Shown here piece after piece: positions 7,600 through 17,395 of a stretch of DNA of 64,000 nucleotides. Under the pieces are notes generated by a model, which saw nothing but the letters and a program-made list of their open reading frames with translations, was not told the DNA's origin and ran no database searches. The translations under genes and the position numbers were made by a program. Source of the stretch: an uncultured Paracoccaceae bacterium (GTDB taxonomy: Bacteria; Pseudomonadota; Alphaproteobacteria; Rhodobacterales; Rhodobacteraceae); contig CALSNT010000006.1 of NCBI GenBank assembly GCA_943787785.1, positions 62,001 through 126,000 on the forward strand, given 5' to 3'. Position 1 is the stretch's first letter, and every line of letters begins with the position of its first letter.

Positions 7600-9759
7600 A
7601 TGTTACGACGATTTGGTGATTTGAACGGCCCGATTTCGGTACGCGCATCTTCGTTAGAAGTTGGCAGTATTCCTGAAGCTTCAGATCGCGAATTGGACGT
7701 CGCCCGCCTCCTGAATGCAGTGTGGCGGGGAAAGGGGTTCATACTCGGGATTGCGTTTTTGGCATTTGTAGCATCCGGGATCTATGCGTACCGAATTGCC
7801 ACGCCCGTGTATTCAGCCACGGCGCAGTTGGTCTTGGATGGCCGACAACAAACCGTCACAGATCTTGATAGCGTGGTTTCGGGCCTGTCCACGGATCAGA
7901 TCACGATTAACACCGAACTGGAGGTCATGCGATCACGGCGGTTGGTCGGGCTTCTGGTTGATAGGATGGATTTGACCAATGCACCGGAGTACAATCCGTG
8001 GCTGTCCGCTGCGCCTGCGCGGTTTGGTTGGCAGTCGATCAAGGACGGCGTCAAATCCTTGCTTTTCGGCAGTCCAACCCGCGCCAGACCCCTTGCCGAT
8101 CATGATCGCCTGCGCGACATCGTTGTCAGTGCAGTGCGTGCAAGGATTTCGACTGGCAACCTCAACCGGACCTCAGTTTTCACGATCAGGGCCAGCTCTA
8201 CCAATCAGGATCGCGTCGCAGGTTTGGCAAACAATCTGGCGGAGCTTTATGTTCTCGATCAATTGGAAACCAAGTTTCGCGGCACTCAGCAAGCGACCGA
8301 GTGGCTCAGTCGACGGGTTTCCGATCTGCGCGCTGAGCTTGAGGCGGACGAAGCCGCAATCAAGGCGCTGAACGCCGCCTCTGATCTTGTCAGCGTGCGT
8401 GATCTCGAGGCGCGAAACCGGCAAATAAAAGGATTGCGCGACCGGTTCGACGCACTGCAGTTGACACTGGTCGAAGCGACAGCCCGTCAAGGACAACTTG
8501 AAGAAGCGGTTGGCGACCCTGACGCCATGGTGCGCGTCGGTGCTGACCCAGTGATGAACCAGATTTTAGCGGATGGAGGCGCCGGCGCGGATGTTCGACT
8601 AAATGCTCATTTCGATCGGATTCTGTCACGAGCGCGTTTGGACGTTGAGCGGGCCGAGGCGCAGGCGGATGCGATCGCCTCAACCTTGAACGAGATCGAA
8701 GTAAGTGTCGCAGAGCAATCGCTCGACCTGGTCGAGTTGCAGCATCTGCAGCGCGAAGCGGATGCCAGCCGGGCGATCTACGAGTATTTCCTTGCCCGAT
8801 TGAAAGAAACCAGCATTCAAGAAGGGACGCAGCGCGCCGACAGCCGAATCCTTTCGCTTGCGTCGCGTCCAAACTTTCCGACAGAGCCTCGCAAGAAGCG
8901 ACTGGTAATAAATGCGACCATGCTCGCTGCACTGATGGCGGGGGCCCTTGTTGTTATTACCGAGTTATTGCAGAAGGGGATTCGTTCAGCCGAAGATCTC
9001 GAACTAGAGACTGGATACCCGGTCGTCGGCCAAGTGCCGCTGATACCCGGCTCGACGCCGAAACAGAAGCTGCAGAACCTGATCGACAAGCCCAATTCAG
9101 CACCGGCTGAGGCAGTGCGAAATATGCGTACTTCAGTTCTGACGCCGAATTCTTCCCCGCAAATTATCATGGTGACATCCTCGGTTCCCGACGAGGGCAA
9201 GACAACACAGGCAATCGCACTGGCCCAAAATATTGCCGTGATGGGTAGACGGGTGTTGCTGATCGAGGGGGATATCCGACGCCCTGCGTTTCGCGACACT
9301 TTTGGCGCCAACTCTGGCCTGAGCCTGACATCCGTCTTAGCCGGATCCGCGACATTGGCGTCCGCGATTTTCCATGATCCTGCGACCGGTTTGGCGATCC
9401 TTGCGGGCGATACCGGCCAGACGAACGCGGCGGATATGTTTTCGTCGGATGAGTTCAGTCGGCTTATTGAAACTGCTCGTGACACGTTTGACGTCGTGCT
9501 GATCGACACACCCCCAGTGCTCGTGGTTCCAGATGCAAGAATTATCGCACCAATGGCCGACACGCTTTTGTACGTTGTGCGGTGGAACAAGACATCTGTG
9601 GCGCAAGTGTTGGAAGGTTTACGCCAGCTTGAAACCGGCGATCAGCGCGTCGATGGGTTGATCCTTGCGCAGGTGAATCCTAAGCGAATGCGTGCTTTGT
9701 GGCTGGGCCAAAGCAATGGAGCTTACGCGACCTTTGGTCAGGCCTACTACGAGCGCTGA
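7600..9759 (+). CDS. Wzc-type polysaccharide co-polymerase with BY-kinase domain
   Basis: A 719-residue protein. A Wzz domain starts near residue 30, with a first membrane helix at about 47-65, a long periplasmic coiled-coil region to ~430, a second helix at ~438-460 and a cytosolic BY-kinase domain. The kinase shows Walker A VPDEGKTTQ (~529), Walker A' LLIEGDIRRP (~554) and Walker B VVLIDTPP (~632). The C-terminal tail is short, with three tyrosines in AYATFGQAYYER instead of the long Tyr cluster of Wzc. Such proteins set chain length and gate export of capsule or exopolysaccharide together with a Wza channel, which is encoded convergently just 4 bases away. Confidence 0.93.
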   Translation: MLRRFGDLNGPISVRASSLEVGSIPEASDRELDVARLLNAVWRGKGFILGIAFLAFVASGIYAYRIATPVYSATAQLVLDGRQQTVTDLDSVVSGLSTDQITINTELEVMRSRRLVGLLVDRMDLTNAPEYNPWLSAAPARFGWQSIKDGVKSLLFGSPTRARPLADHDRLRDIVVSAVRARISTGNLNRTSVFTIRASSTNQDRVAGLANNLAELYVLDQLETKFRGTQQATEWLSRRVSDLRAELEADEAAIKALNAASDLVSVRDLEARNRQIKGLRDRFDALQLTLVEATARQGQLEEAVGDPDAMVRVGADPVMNQILADGGAGADVRLNAHFDRILSRARLDVERAEAQADAIASTLNEIEVSVAEQSLDLVELQHLQREADASRAIYEYFLARLKETSIQEGTQRADSRILSLASRPNFPTEPRKKRLVINATMLAALMAGALVVITELLQKGIRSAEDLELETGYPVVGQVPLIPGSTPKQKLQNLIDKPNSAPAEAVRNMRTSVLTPNSSPQIIMVTSSVPDEGKTTQAIALAQNIAVMGRRVLLIEGDIRRPAFRDTFGANSGLSLTSVLAGSATLASAIFHDPATGLAILAGDTGQTNAADMFSSDEFSRLIETARDTFDVVLIDTPPVLVVPDARIIAPMADTLLYVVRWNKTSVAQVLEGLRQLETGDQRVDGLILAQVNPKRMRALWLGQSNGAYATFGQAYYER

Positions 9760-9763
9760 CGTA

Positions 9764-11113
9764 TCAGTTCGCCAGAGCCTGCGTTTGCCGTCCGAGGCTC
9801 AATGTCGGCAACATCTGCGCAATCGCTCGATTCCAGCGTGTGACCGGCTGTTGACTAACGAAAACGACGTCACTCGGACGTAACTCGAACCGGGTGGCCA
9901 AGACGAAGTTCGCGGCGCTTGTGGCATCCAGATGCCAGGCGGTCACTTTGTCGGAGGCATTCGGCGTGCCGCGCAACACGTAGATCTGGCTGCTGTCTCC
10001 TGTGATTTGATCATACCCACCTTCACCAAAAAGCGCATCGGCCAGCGACAGGCCATTTCCAAAGGGCATCGCGAGGCGCGACTGGCGTGAGACTTCGCCG
10101 GCTAGATAAACATGGTCGCGCCGTACTGCGCCAAATTCTTCCTGTGCACGGAAGTTGCCTTGAGCCTCCATCAAGGCGGTCCTGCGAATTTGTACCGCTG
10201 CATTCAGAGCATTCAGCGCGTCTGCCCGCGCTGCGCGGCGAAGGCCGATCAGTTGTATCTGCTGGGTGAAATAGGCTTGGGCACGATCATAATCATAAGC
10301 CTCATCAACGAATACACTGTCGCTGCCAGTTAATCGCAGTCTTTGTAGTTCGGAGCGACGATCATATTCGGCCAGTGGCACCTGATAAATAATTCCGTCA
10401 CGATAGATGCGGATCGCACTGTATTTGCGGTCCGTGGCGGTGATACCACCGACGGAACTCATCGCCTCAACCAGCGTCAGGGGTTTTTGCGTGATCAGGA
10501 TCACTGCGGCATTGCGCACCGCGCCTCCGACTGCGACCTGCTGTGATCGGTAATCGGCAACTTCCAGGCTGAGCGATGGGTCGATATTGGCACGCACCAG
10601 TGCCTGAAACACCGCGCTTTCCGCCTCGTCGATGGTCATTCCGGCGACAGCCACCCGACCCGCGTCTGGGATACCAATCGTCCCGTCGTCTTGAACGGAA
10701 TAAATCTGGCGGAGATTCTCAGCGGTGATCCCTGATATGTCGCGAAGGCTGGCGCTGGCGCGCGTGGCCAATGACAGTGCATCACCAACTCCGATTCTGT
10801 ATGTGCCAGATGGCAGTTCAGGCGGGAGGTTCATCGTCGGGCGCACGGGGTCGCCGTTCGGATCTAGCGGAGGGCTGGGCAAAGCACCAAGACTGCCCAA
10901 TGCACCGGGTCCGCCAGAAGTTGCGTAGAAGGCTGCAGGGAGTTGCCTGGGCTTGAATGGGGTGTTGTTGGCAACCAGAAGTGACTGCGGCGTTATCGTT
11001 TTGACGTGAACATCCTGCCCCGCCGTCGCCCCCTTGAGGACCTGCGGGGCGGAGTAAATCGCGTCACAGCCGACCACCAGGAACATGGTCAGCCCAAGCA
11101 AAATCCGCACCAT
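9764..11113 (-). CDS. Wza-type polysaccharide export lipoprotein
   Basis: Starting from the ATG at 11113 the protein has a lipoprotein signal, MVRILLGLTMFLVVGC, with the lipobox LVVGC, which argues against the longer ATG at 11161. The mature part has a polysaccharide-export (poly_export) domain with YRIGVGDALSLAT and a SLBB-like region with VAVGGAVRNAAVILITQ. A second SLBB-like repeat, VYLAGEVSRQSR, follows. Members form the outer-membrane channel for capsule or EPS. The C-terminus is convergent with the Wzc-like gene, so the two export components come from opposite strands. A G-rich ribosome site precedes the 11113 start. Confidence 0.9.
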   Translation of the reverse strand: MVRILLGLTMFLVVGCDAIYSAPQVLKGATAGQDVHVKTITPQSLLVANNTPFKPRQLPAAFYATSGGPGALGSLGALPSPPLDPNGDPVRPTMNLPPELPSGTYRIGVGDALSLATRASASLRDISGITAENLRQIYSVQDDGTIGIPDAGRVAVAGMTIDEAESAVFQALVRANIDPSLSLEVADYRSQQVAVGGAVRNAAVILITQKPLTLVEAMSSVGGITATDRKYSAIRIYRDGIIYQVPLAEYDRRSELQRLRLTGSDSVFVDEAYDYDRAQAYFTQQIQLIGLRRAARADALNALNAAVQIRRTALMEAQGNFRAQEEFGAVRRDHVYLAGEVSRQSRLAMPFGNGLSLADALFGEGGYDQITGDSSQIYVLRGTPNASDKVTAWHLDATSAANFVLATRFELRPSDVVFVSQQPVTRWNRAIAQMLPTLSLGRQTQALAN

Positions 11114-11177
11114 TCCGAACCCCAACTTAAAAACGCCCCCAGCGTCGTAACAATGAGGCATTGAGACACGGAAATGG

Positions 11178-11191
11178 TTAACGAATATTAA
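11178..11191. promoter_or_regulatory. TTAA-N6-TTAA, near-match to a CtrA box
   Basis: Two TTAA half-sites (11178-11181 and 11188-11191) lie in the gap between the divergent export lipoprotein gene and manC. The CtrA consensus has a 7-base spacer; here it is 6, so this is only a near-match. Confidence 0.3.
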
Positions 11192-11338
11192 CTTTCCGGG
11201 CGATTATTCCGATTGTGCTGAAGCATCTCGCAACTGGTACAGAAAAGCCCTCGGTTCTTACCCAGGTCTGTGGCGCGAGGGACGCGACTGCGTTAAAGAA
11301 TTTCAGTTAGAGACAGTGAGACTGGCGGCAGGTAGATC

Positions 11339-12751
11339 ATGATCATCCCGGTAATTCTGTGCGGCGGCTCGGGCACGCGGCTTTTGCCTTTGTCCCGAAA
11401 AAGCTATCCTAAGCAGTTTAGCAGTTTTCTGGGCGATCAGAGCCTGTTTCAGGCAACGGCGCAGCGCCTTTCGGGGATGGCATATGGTCCACCTCTCGTG
11501 CTGACTGGCGCTGATTTCCGGTTTCTGGTTACCGATCAGCTAATTGAGGCGGGAATCGACGGCGCAACGATCCTGATTGAACCAGAGGCCAAGAATACCG
11601 CTGCAGCAGTTCTTGCTGCCGCACTGTGGCTGGAAAGGACGAACCCCGACGCGTTGATGCTGGTTGCGCCTAGCGATCACGTGGTGCCTGACGCAGCTTC
11701 GTTTTCTGCAACAGTCGAGGCGGGTCGTGCCACAGCCGAGGCGGGTGGCCTTGTGACGTTCGGCGTTGCCCCGGACCGCGCCGAAACCGGCTATGGCTGG
11801 TTGGAGCGGGCGAATGCGGCCAACTCCGGCGCCCAACCGCTGACTCGCTTCGTTGAAAAGCCCGACATTAACGCGGCTGAGGCGATGCTTGCGGATCCAC
11901 GGTACCTGTGGAACACGGGCGTGTTCCTGTTCTCAGTCGCGGGTATTCTGGAGGCGTTCCGACGCCATGCGCCCGACTTGATGGCCCCCGTCGAAGCTGC
12001 TGTCGATGGTGCGAGACCCGACCTCAATTTTCACCGGCTTGACCCAGATAGTTGGTCCGGGGTTGAAGCGATTTCTATCGACTATGCGGTTATGGAAAAG
12101 GCGGAAAACCTTTCGGTGGTGCCGTTCTTAGGGCGCTGGTCCGATCTGGGCGGTTGGGATGCAGTCTGGCGCGAGATAGAGCAGGACGCAGACGGCAACG
12201 CCGTAGGCGAACAGGCGCTGGCTCTGGGATGCAAAAACGCGCTGATCCGCTCTGAGGACAGCAGTCAGACGGTCGTTGGCATCGGGCTTACGGACACGGT
12301 CGTGGTGGCGACACCGGATGCGGTACTGGTCGCAGACCGCTCGCAGGTGCAGGCGGTCAAGCAAGCAGTCGCCGTGCTCAAGGATCGCGGTACCCGGCAG
12401 GCCGAGACCTTTCCAATTGATCACCGCCCCTGGGGCTGGTTCGAAACGCTGGCCCTGTCGGATCGGTTTCAGGTCAAGCGGATCGTCGTGAAGCCGGGTG
12501 CAGCGTTGAGCCTGCAATCGCATATGCACCGCGCCGAGCATTGGATCGTCGTGCAGGGTATCGCGCGGGTGACCGTGGATGAAGAGGTGCGGTTGGTCGC
12601 TGAGAACGAGTCGATTTATGTGCCTCTCGGCGCGAAGCACCGAATGGAGAATCCTGGCCATGTCAACATGGTGTTGATCGAGGTTCAGACCGGTACTTAT
12701 CTGGGTGAGGACGACATCAAGCGCTACGAGGACGTCTATCAACGGGACTGA
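11339..12751 (+). CDS. manC: Mannose-1-phosphate guanylyltransferase / mannose-6-phosphate isomerase
   Basis: A 470-residue bifunctional enzyme of the ManC/CpsB/AlgA type. The N-terminal nucleotidyltransferase domain carries CGGSGTRLLPLSRKSYPKQF and RFVEKPD; the C-terminal cupin isomerase domain carries RPWGWFETL, GAALSLQSHMHRAEHWIVV and HRMENPGH. It interconverts fructose-6-phosphate and mannose-6-phosphate and makes GDP-mannose; the phosphomannomutase step is not in the window. The GDP-mannose feeds gmd and fcl on the other side of the spike genes to give GDP-L-fucose. Confidence 0.95.
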   Translation: MIIPVILCGGSGTRLLPLSRKSYPKQFSSFLGDQSLFQATAQRLSGMAYGPPLVLTGADFRFLVTDQLIEAGIDGATILIEPEAKNTAAAVLAAALWLERTNPDALMLVAPSDHVVPDAASFSATVEAGRATAEAGGLVTFGVAPDRAETGYGWLERANAANSGAQPLTRFVEKPDINAAEAMLADPRYLWNTGVFLFSVAGILEAFRRHAPDLMAPVEAAVDGARPDLNFHRLDPDSWSGVEAISIDYAVMEKAENLSVVPFLGRWSDLGGWDAVWREIEQDADGNAVGEQALALGCKNALIRSEDSSQTVVGIGLTDTVVVATPDAVLVADRSQVQAVKQAVAVLKDRGTRQAETFPIDHRPWGWFETLALSDRFQVKRIVVKPGAALSLQSHMHRAEHWIVVQGIARVTVDEEVRLVAENESIYVPLGAKHRMENPGHVNMVLIEVQTGTYLGEDDIKRYEDVYQRD

Positions 12752-12761
12752 GTGGTACAAA

Positions 12762-12780
12762 TGCGGGCGCAACGCCCGCA
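12762..12780 (+). terminator. Stem-loop after manC
   Basis: TGCGGGCG and CGCCCGCA form a perfect 8-bp stem with a CAA loop, 10 bases after the manC stop. There is no following T-run, so it may be a processing or pausing hairpin instead of a full intrinsic terminator. Confidence 0.45.
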
Positions 12781-12828
12781 GCGCTAACTCTCTGATAACT
12801 CTGAAAATGCAGCTACCGCGACCGTTCC

Positions 12829-12844
12829 GGCCCAAGCTTGGGCC
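12829..12844. promoter_or_regulatory. Perfect 16-bp palindrome upstream of ghsA-like gene
   Basis: GGCCCAAGCTTGGGCC is a perfect palindrome ending 17 bases before the ATG of the spike-base gene and 7 bases before its Shine-Dalgarno GGAGAG. It could be an operator or an RNA hairpin controlling translation; which one cannot be told from sequence. Confidence 0.4.
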
Positions 12845-12861
12845 CTTTCGCGGAGAGACCC

Positions 12862-13126
12862 ATGAACCCTTTTGCCAACCGTGCCATCCCACTCAGCGGG
12901 CCGGCCAGCGATATCATTGCCGTAACCCCGAGCGATGTAACCGACCTCGAAGACGTGGCGATCGCGCTTTATGTCGAAACCGGCGGCACGCTGTCGCTGG
13001 AAACTGTGGGGGGGCGGTAGCCGGACCGTGGCAGTCGCCGACAACGCCCTTCTTCCAGTCGGAGTGCTCTGTGTAAATGCCAGTGGCACCACGGCCGGCG
13101 GCATTCACGCGCTGGTGCTTGGCTGA
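12862..13126 (+). pseudogene. ghsA: Head-spike base protein (GhsA / Rcc01079-like), frameshifted at a G7 tract
   Basis: From the ATG at 12862, with GGAGAG just upstream, the frame encodes NPFANRAIPLSGPASD and TPSDVTDLEDVAIALYVETG, then reaches TAG at 13018 after a run of seven G (13008-13014). Dropping one G joins it to a second frame encoding SRTVAVADNALLPVGVLCV and GGIHALVLG, ending in TGA at 13124-13126. The joined product, about 87 residues, looks complete. I recognise it as the spike-base family named after Rhodobacter capsulatus Rcc01079 (GhsA), which with GhsB forms head spikes on gene transfer agent particles. The TGATG at its end couples it to the next gene. The lesion may be real, phase-variable or a sequencing error. 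Confidence 0.7.
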
Positions 13127-14586
13127 TGCTGGGGCTGGATGTCAGCGTCACCGGACTGGCGACGTTGGCTCGCCAGTTATCGGTCGCCCTGCCCGTGACC
13201 GGGCTGCTCTCCGATTGGCGGTTTGAAGAAGGCAGCGGCGACATCGTCGCAGATCAGACCGGCAACCACGGCATCGACCTGACGCTGGCGGCCAACCCGA
13301 ACACCGCCTGGCAGAGCCATGGTCTGAGTGCGAATAACGGGGCAGTCCAGACTCCGGTGATCGCCGGAGTGCGAACCATCGCGATGCTGTACCGGACAAA
13401 TACCGGAACCGGCGGGTTCCACCATTCAGGTCCGATAGCGACCAACAAGGGCATACTCGGCAGCGCGGCGAATGGAGCGACACTGCAACTCACCGACACG
13501 ATCCACATCGCCAAAGGGAGTGGAGTCGCGAAGGCCTATCGCCGGGATGACACCGGTTCGGGCGCATTCACACTGAACACGGGTGGCTGGCAGGTAGTGT
13601 TCCGCGAGTTGGCGACCTCGGCCGCAGGCTATCTGACGTTTGGCGGTCGTGGTGGCACCACGACCAACCGAAACGCATCGTTCGATTTGGGCTGGGCCGG
13701 GGTCTATGACCGGGCGCTAGACGACTCTGACCGTTCAAGTATCTTCAACTTTTGCCGCAGCCTGCTGCGCGCCCGCGGAGGGGACAACTACGTTGCCTTC
13801 GCTGATTGCCCGACTCAGGCTGACGCTCTGATCCTTTGGGGTCAGTCGAACGCGGATGGGCGCGCCTTGATCGCCGATCTCTCCGCACCAGATCAGGTCC
13901 GAACCTACTCAGAGGCTTTTATACTTCAAAACGAGTTCCTGAGCACAACGACCTCGTTTGCAGCGCTTGATCTAGGGGGCAACCACTGCGATGGCGGGGC
14001 CAGCTACTTCGGGCCCGAAGTAATCTGGGCGAACCTGCGACAGGACAGCCCCACGGGTCGCGATCTTTATGTCGAAAAGACCGCCCGTGGGTCCGCATTT
14101 ATGGCGCCGTCATCTGATGCCAATGTCGCAACCGGTGCATCTTGGTCTGAAGGGGAATTGGAGACGAATGCCGGCTGGTGGCGCTCGGCATTGAAAAACC
14201 ACTATGCCGCGATATCCGACGCACTCGAGGCCGGGATCGGGCTGAACTGGCGCGGTGTGGTCTGGTGGCAGGGCGAACAGGACGCACTGTATACAAGCAC
14301 GGCAGACGCGCATCTGGCCGAGTTAACCGCTCTGATCGCCTCGTTCGATGTTCATACCGGGTTTGAAAGCGTGCCTTGGGTCATTGTGCAAACGAAACAG
14401 ACGCCGCCGCCCGATGCAGCGGCCGAAGCGACTGTGCGGGCGGCTCAAGCTTCGGTGGCAGAAGCAATGGGGGCGCGGGCAACGCTGGTCGACGCCGGCG
14501 GATACCCTGTTGGCGGCGATGGAGTTCATTTGACGGCAACCGGCATGGCCGGGATTGCAGGCAGCCTCTACGCGACGTTTTTCTGA
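13126..14586 (+). CDS. ghsB: GhsB-like head-spike protein: LamG-like domain plus SGNH carbohydrate esterase
   Basis: A 486-residue protein with no signal peptide. Residues ~25-215 resemble a LamG/concanavalin-like fold ([20 protein letters not shown] at the start, [15 protein letters not shown] near the end). Residues ~230-480 form an SGNH hydrolase of the sialate O-acetylesterase type: [13 protein letters not shown] (nucleophile Ser near residue 240), [10 protein letters not shown] (~379) and [11 protein letters not shown] (catalytic Asp/His ~465). A sugar-binding plus deacetylating module behind a GhsA-like gene matches the head spikes of Rhodobacter gene transfer agent, which bind the capsule. 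It overlaps ghsA by one base and fcl by 19 bases (convergent). A role as a secreted polysaccharide esterase is less likely without a signal. Confidence 0.7.
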   Translation: MLGLDVSVTGLATLARQLSVALPVTGLLSDWRFEEGSGDIVADQTGNHGIDLTLAANPNTAWQSHGLSANNGAVQTPVIAGVRTIAMLYRTNTGTGGFHHSGPIATNKGILGSAANGATLQLTDTIHIAKGSGVAKAYRRDDTGSGAFTLNTGGWQVVFRELATSAAGYLTFGGRGGTTTNRNASFDLGWAGVYDRALDDSDRSSIFNFCRSLLRARGGDNYVAFADCPTQADALILWGQSNADGRALIADLSAPDQVRTYSEAFILQNEFLSTTTSFAALDLGGNHCDGGASYFGPEVIWANLRQDSPTGRDLYVEKTARGSAFMAPSSDANVATGASWSEGELETNAGWWRSALKNHYAAISDALEAGIGLNWRGVVWWQGEQDALYTSTADAHLAELTALIASFDVHTGFESVPWVIVQTKQTPPPDAAAEATVRAAQASVAEAMGARATLVDAGGYPVGGDGVHLTATGMAGIAGSLYATFF

Positions 14587-15512
14587 TACCAGTCATAGGT
14601 CTGCGCGATCCCCTCGCGCAGGCCGATCTTCGAGGTCCACCCCAACTCAGCCAGTCGTGACACATTGAGCAACTTGCGTGGCGTCCCATCAGGCTTGCGT
14701 GCATCGAATGCGATCCGTCCTTCAAACCCGGTCACTTCAGCCAGCATCGTGGCCAGCTCGGCAATCGAGATATCGTGTCCGGTGCCGACATTCAGAAACG
14801 CGCTGCGCGGGTCGGTCGCATCATCCCAATTCGCTTTCGGCAGGTTCAGCACGTGTAGTGACGCAGCGGCCATATCGTCGACGTGCAGAAACTCGCGCCT
14901 GGGTGTGCCGCTGCCCCAAACCTCGACGACCTCAGCATCGGCCTGCGCTGCGTAATGGAAACGCTGCATCAGCCCCGGCAGAACGTGGCTTTTTATCGGA
15001 TCGAAGTTGTCGCCGGGGCCGTAGAGGTTTGTCGGCATTACGCTGCGATAGTCGACGCCGTACTGACGGTTGTAGCTTTCGCAGAGCTTAATCGCCGCAA
15101 TTTTTGCAATCGCGTAGGGCTCGTTCGTTAACTCTAACGGGCCCGTCAACAGGGCGTCTTCGCGCATCGGTTGGGCGGCATCTCGTGGATAGATACAGGA
15201 CGAGCCAAGGTTCAGCAGCCGTGTGACCCCATTGGCAAAGGCCTGATGGATCACGTTCGCTTCGATCATAAGGTTGTCGTAGATGAAATCCGCCGGGAAG
15301 TCGTTATTGGCCAGAATCCCACCAACCCGGGCCGCTGCGAGGATCACCACATCGGGGCTTTCGTCTGCGAAAAAGGTGGCGGTCGCGGCCTGATTGGTCA
15401 GGTCGAGTTGATCGTGCGTTCTGGTGAGAACCTCATCGACATCCCGCGCGGACAACTGGCGCGCAATCGCGGACCCAACCATTCCGCTATGTCCGGCAAG
15501 GAATATCCGCAT
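14568..15512 (-). CDS. fcl: GDP-L-fucose synthase
   Basis: A 314-residue extended [20 protein letters not shown] (NADP-binding), [25 protein letters not shown] and the catalytic YAIAK (YxxxK) motif, then [14 protein letters not shown]. It epimerises and reduces GDP-4-keto-6-deoxymannose to GDP-L-fucose. It lies 2 bases after gmd, which provides its substrate, and closes the minus-strand polysaccharide operon. Its 3' end overlaps the convergent ghsB-like gene by 19 bases. Confidence 0.96.
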   Translation of the reverse strand: MRIFLAGHSGMVGSAIARQLSARDVDEVLTRTHDQLDLTNQAATATFFADESPDVVILAAARVGGILANNDFPADFIYDNLMIEANVIHQAFANGVTRLLNLGSSCIYPRDAAQPMREDALLTGPLELTNEPYAIAKIAAIKLCESYNRQYGVDYRSVMPTNLYGPGDNFDPIKSHVLPGLMQRFHYAAQADAEVVEVWGSGTPRREFLHVDDMAAASLHVLNLPKANWDDATDPRSAFLNVGTGHDISIAELATMLAEVTGFEGRIAFDARKPDGTPRKLLNVSRLAELGWTSKIGLREGIAQTYDWYQKNVA

Positions 15513-15514
15513 GG

Positions 15515-16636
15515 TCAGTCCCCCGTTGCCACCGGAGATTCATATCCGTGCGATCGCAGGAATGCATGGCGGCGGGCCTCGCTTAGATCGGCGGCGACCA
15601 TCTCAGTGCACATATCCCGCGCACTGGTCGTCGCAGTCCAGCCTAAGTCGCGACTTGCGGCGGACGGATCGCCCAGCAAGGTTTCGACCTCGGCCGGGCG
15701 GAAATAGCGCGGGTCAATCCGCATTACGACGTCGCCCACGGAAAGCGCAGGGGCGGCGTCCCCGGTGATCGCGGCAACAACGGCCTCTTCCTCAAGCCCC
15801 TTACCGCGAAACTCCAGTGAAAGACCAAGTTCCTCGCCCGTCCAGCGCACGAAATCGCGCACGGAGTGCTGGACGCCGGTTGCAATCACATAGTCGCGTG
15901 GCGCGCCCTGTTGCAGCATCATCCACTGCGCTTCAACGTAGTCGCGCGCATGTCCCCAGTCGCGCAGGGCATCTATATTGCCCATAAACAGACACTCCTC
16001 CAGCCCTTGAGCAATCATTGACAACCCGCGCGTGATCTTACGGGTCACGAAAGTCTCGCCCCTGCGCGGGCTTTCGTGGTTAAACAAAATGCCGTTGCAG
16101 GCGAAAATTCCATAAGCCTCACGGAAATTTACGCAGGCCCAATAGGCGTAAAGCTTGGCTACCGCGTATGGGCTGCGTGGGTAGAATGGCGTGGTCTCGG
16201 ATTGCGGAGTTTCAACAACCTTGCCGTACAACTCGGAAGTCGACGCCTGATAGAACCGTGTTGTCTTTTCCAGACCGAGGAAACGGATCGCTTCAAGCAG
16301 GCGCAGTGTTCCAAGCCCATCAACATTGGCCGTATATTCCGGCGTTTCAAAACTGACGGCCACGTGGCTTTGTGCGCCCAGATTATAGACCTCGTCAGGG
16401 CGGATATCCGACATCAGTCGCGTCAGATTCGACGTATCGCTGAGATCCCCGTAGTGCAGATACATCTGCGGGTTTGTTACGTGCGGGTCCTGATAGATGT
16501 GGTCGATCCGCGACGTGTTTAGCGATGAGGCGCGGCGTTTGATACCGTGTACCTCATAGCCCTTCTCGAGCAGGAATTCAGCCAGATACGAGCCATCCTG
16601 CCCGGTAATACCTGTAACCAGTGCGCGTTTGGTCAT
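15515..16636 (-). CDS. gmd: GDP-mannose 4,6-dehydratase
   Basis: A 373-residue protein with [20 protein letters not shown] at the N-terminus, the RR-loop [23 protein letters not shown] (catalytic Thr/Ser-Glu) and the active-site YAVAK motif, then [16 protein letters not shown]. It converts GDP-mannose to GDP-4-keto-6-deoxy-mannose. Adjacent fcl and the convergent manC complete a GDP-fucose route. The length and all motifs match the family. Confidence 0.97.
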   Translation of the reverse strand: MTKRALVTGITGQDGSYLAEFLLEKGYEVHGIKRRASSLNTSRIDHIYQDPHVTNPQMYLHYGDLSDTSNLTRLMSDIRPDEVYNLGAQSHVAVSFETPEYTANVDGLGTLRLLEAIRFLGLEKTTRFYQASTSELYGKVVETPQSETTPFYPRSPYAVAKLYAYWACVNFREAYGIFACNGILFNHESPRRGETFVTRKITRGLSMIAQGLEECLFMGNIDALRDWGHARDYVEAQWMMLQQGAPRDYVIATGVQHSVRDFVRWTGEELGLSLEFRGKGLEEEAVVAAITGDAAPALSVGDVVMRIDPRYFRPAEVETLLGDPSAASRDLGWTATTSARDMCTEMVAADLSEARRHAFLRSHGYESPVATGD

Positions 16637-16651
16637 TTGACGGCCCTGCCC

Positions 16652-17395
16652 TCACGTTACGAATTGGGGCAGCTTGCGTAGTACCTTCAACGCCAACGTC
16701 CCGTGCCCTCCCATGCCGTTTTTTTTCAGCACCTGCAAATCCTGGTACGAACGACGGGCAATTTTACAGATCGACCCGTTGCTAAGGCCGCCGCTGCGCA
16801 TTTGCACCAGAACTTCTGGAATGTACGCCGCGGAAAAATCAGGCTGGCGGAACAGCCGCAGCATAAGGTCATAATCCGCTGACACGTCCAGTCCCTTGTC
16901 GTAAGGCTCTGCCCCGCCCAAAACGCTGCGCCGCAAAAACAGCGTTGGGTGCGGTGGAGCCCATCCGCGCTGCAATTTTTCCGGACTGAAGCTGCCTGCC
17001 TTCCAATGCCGCAGAACCTGTTGTGGCTTCTTTGAGGACACATACTCCAAATCGCCATAGACGGCAGTAATGCTCGGATCGGCAAAGGCATTGGCCAAAC
17101 TGCCCAGAACGTCCGGTCCCGCAAAGATGTCGTCAGAATGCAGCACGCCGACAATGTCTCCGCTGGCCCGCAAGATAGCACGGTTCAGCGCGTCATACAG
17201 ACCTTGATCGGGAGCGCGAACGATGCTGCGGCGCGGGTCAGGGCGGATTTCAAGCAGTGCGGTGGTTGCCGTATCATCGCCGCCGTCCTGCACCAGATGC
17301 TCCCAGTCCGAGAACGTCTGCGACGCCAGACTGTCCAGAGCGGTCCCCAAAACGCTGGCCCGATTTCGCGTGGCGGTGATGATAGATATCTTCAC
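16652..17395 (-). CDS. GT2 family glycosyltransferase (WcaA/WcaE-like)
   Basis: A 247-residue GT-A enzyme: ISIITATRNRASVLGTALDSL, a DQGLYDALNRAI stretch, the metal-binding HSDDIF (DD near residue 87) and PPHPTLFLRRSV. This pattern is close to colanic-acid-type GT2 enzymes that build repeat units on the lipid carrier in the cytoplasm. The start is GTG at 17395, overlapping the carbamoyltransferase stop by four bases (GTGA). Donor and linkage cannot be inferred. Confidence 0.88.
   Translation of the reverse strand: MKISIITATRNRASVLGTALDSLASQTFSDWEHLVQDGGDDTATTALLEIRPDPRRSIVRAPDQGLYDALNRAILRASGDIVGVLHSDDIFAGPDVLGSLANAFADPSITAVYGDLEYVSSKKPQQVLRHWKAGSFSPEKLQRGWAPPHPTLFLRRSVLGGAEPYDKGLDVSADYDLMLRLFRQPDFSAAYIPEVLVQMRSGGLSNGSICKIARRSYQDLQVLKKNGMGGHGTLALKVLRKLPQFVT

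Noticed and set aside
8817-9590. 257-residue open frame opposite the Wzc-like gene
   Set aside because: Antisense shadow of the kinase domain; no ribosome site or family resemblance.
13008-13014. Programmed -1 frameshift at the G7 tract
   Set aside because: The downstream frame needs +1 (or loss of one base), not -1, so the usual slippery-site mechanism does not fit.
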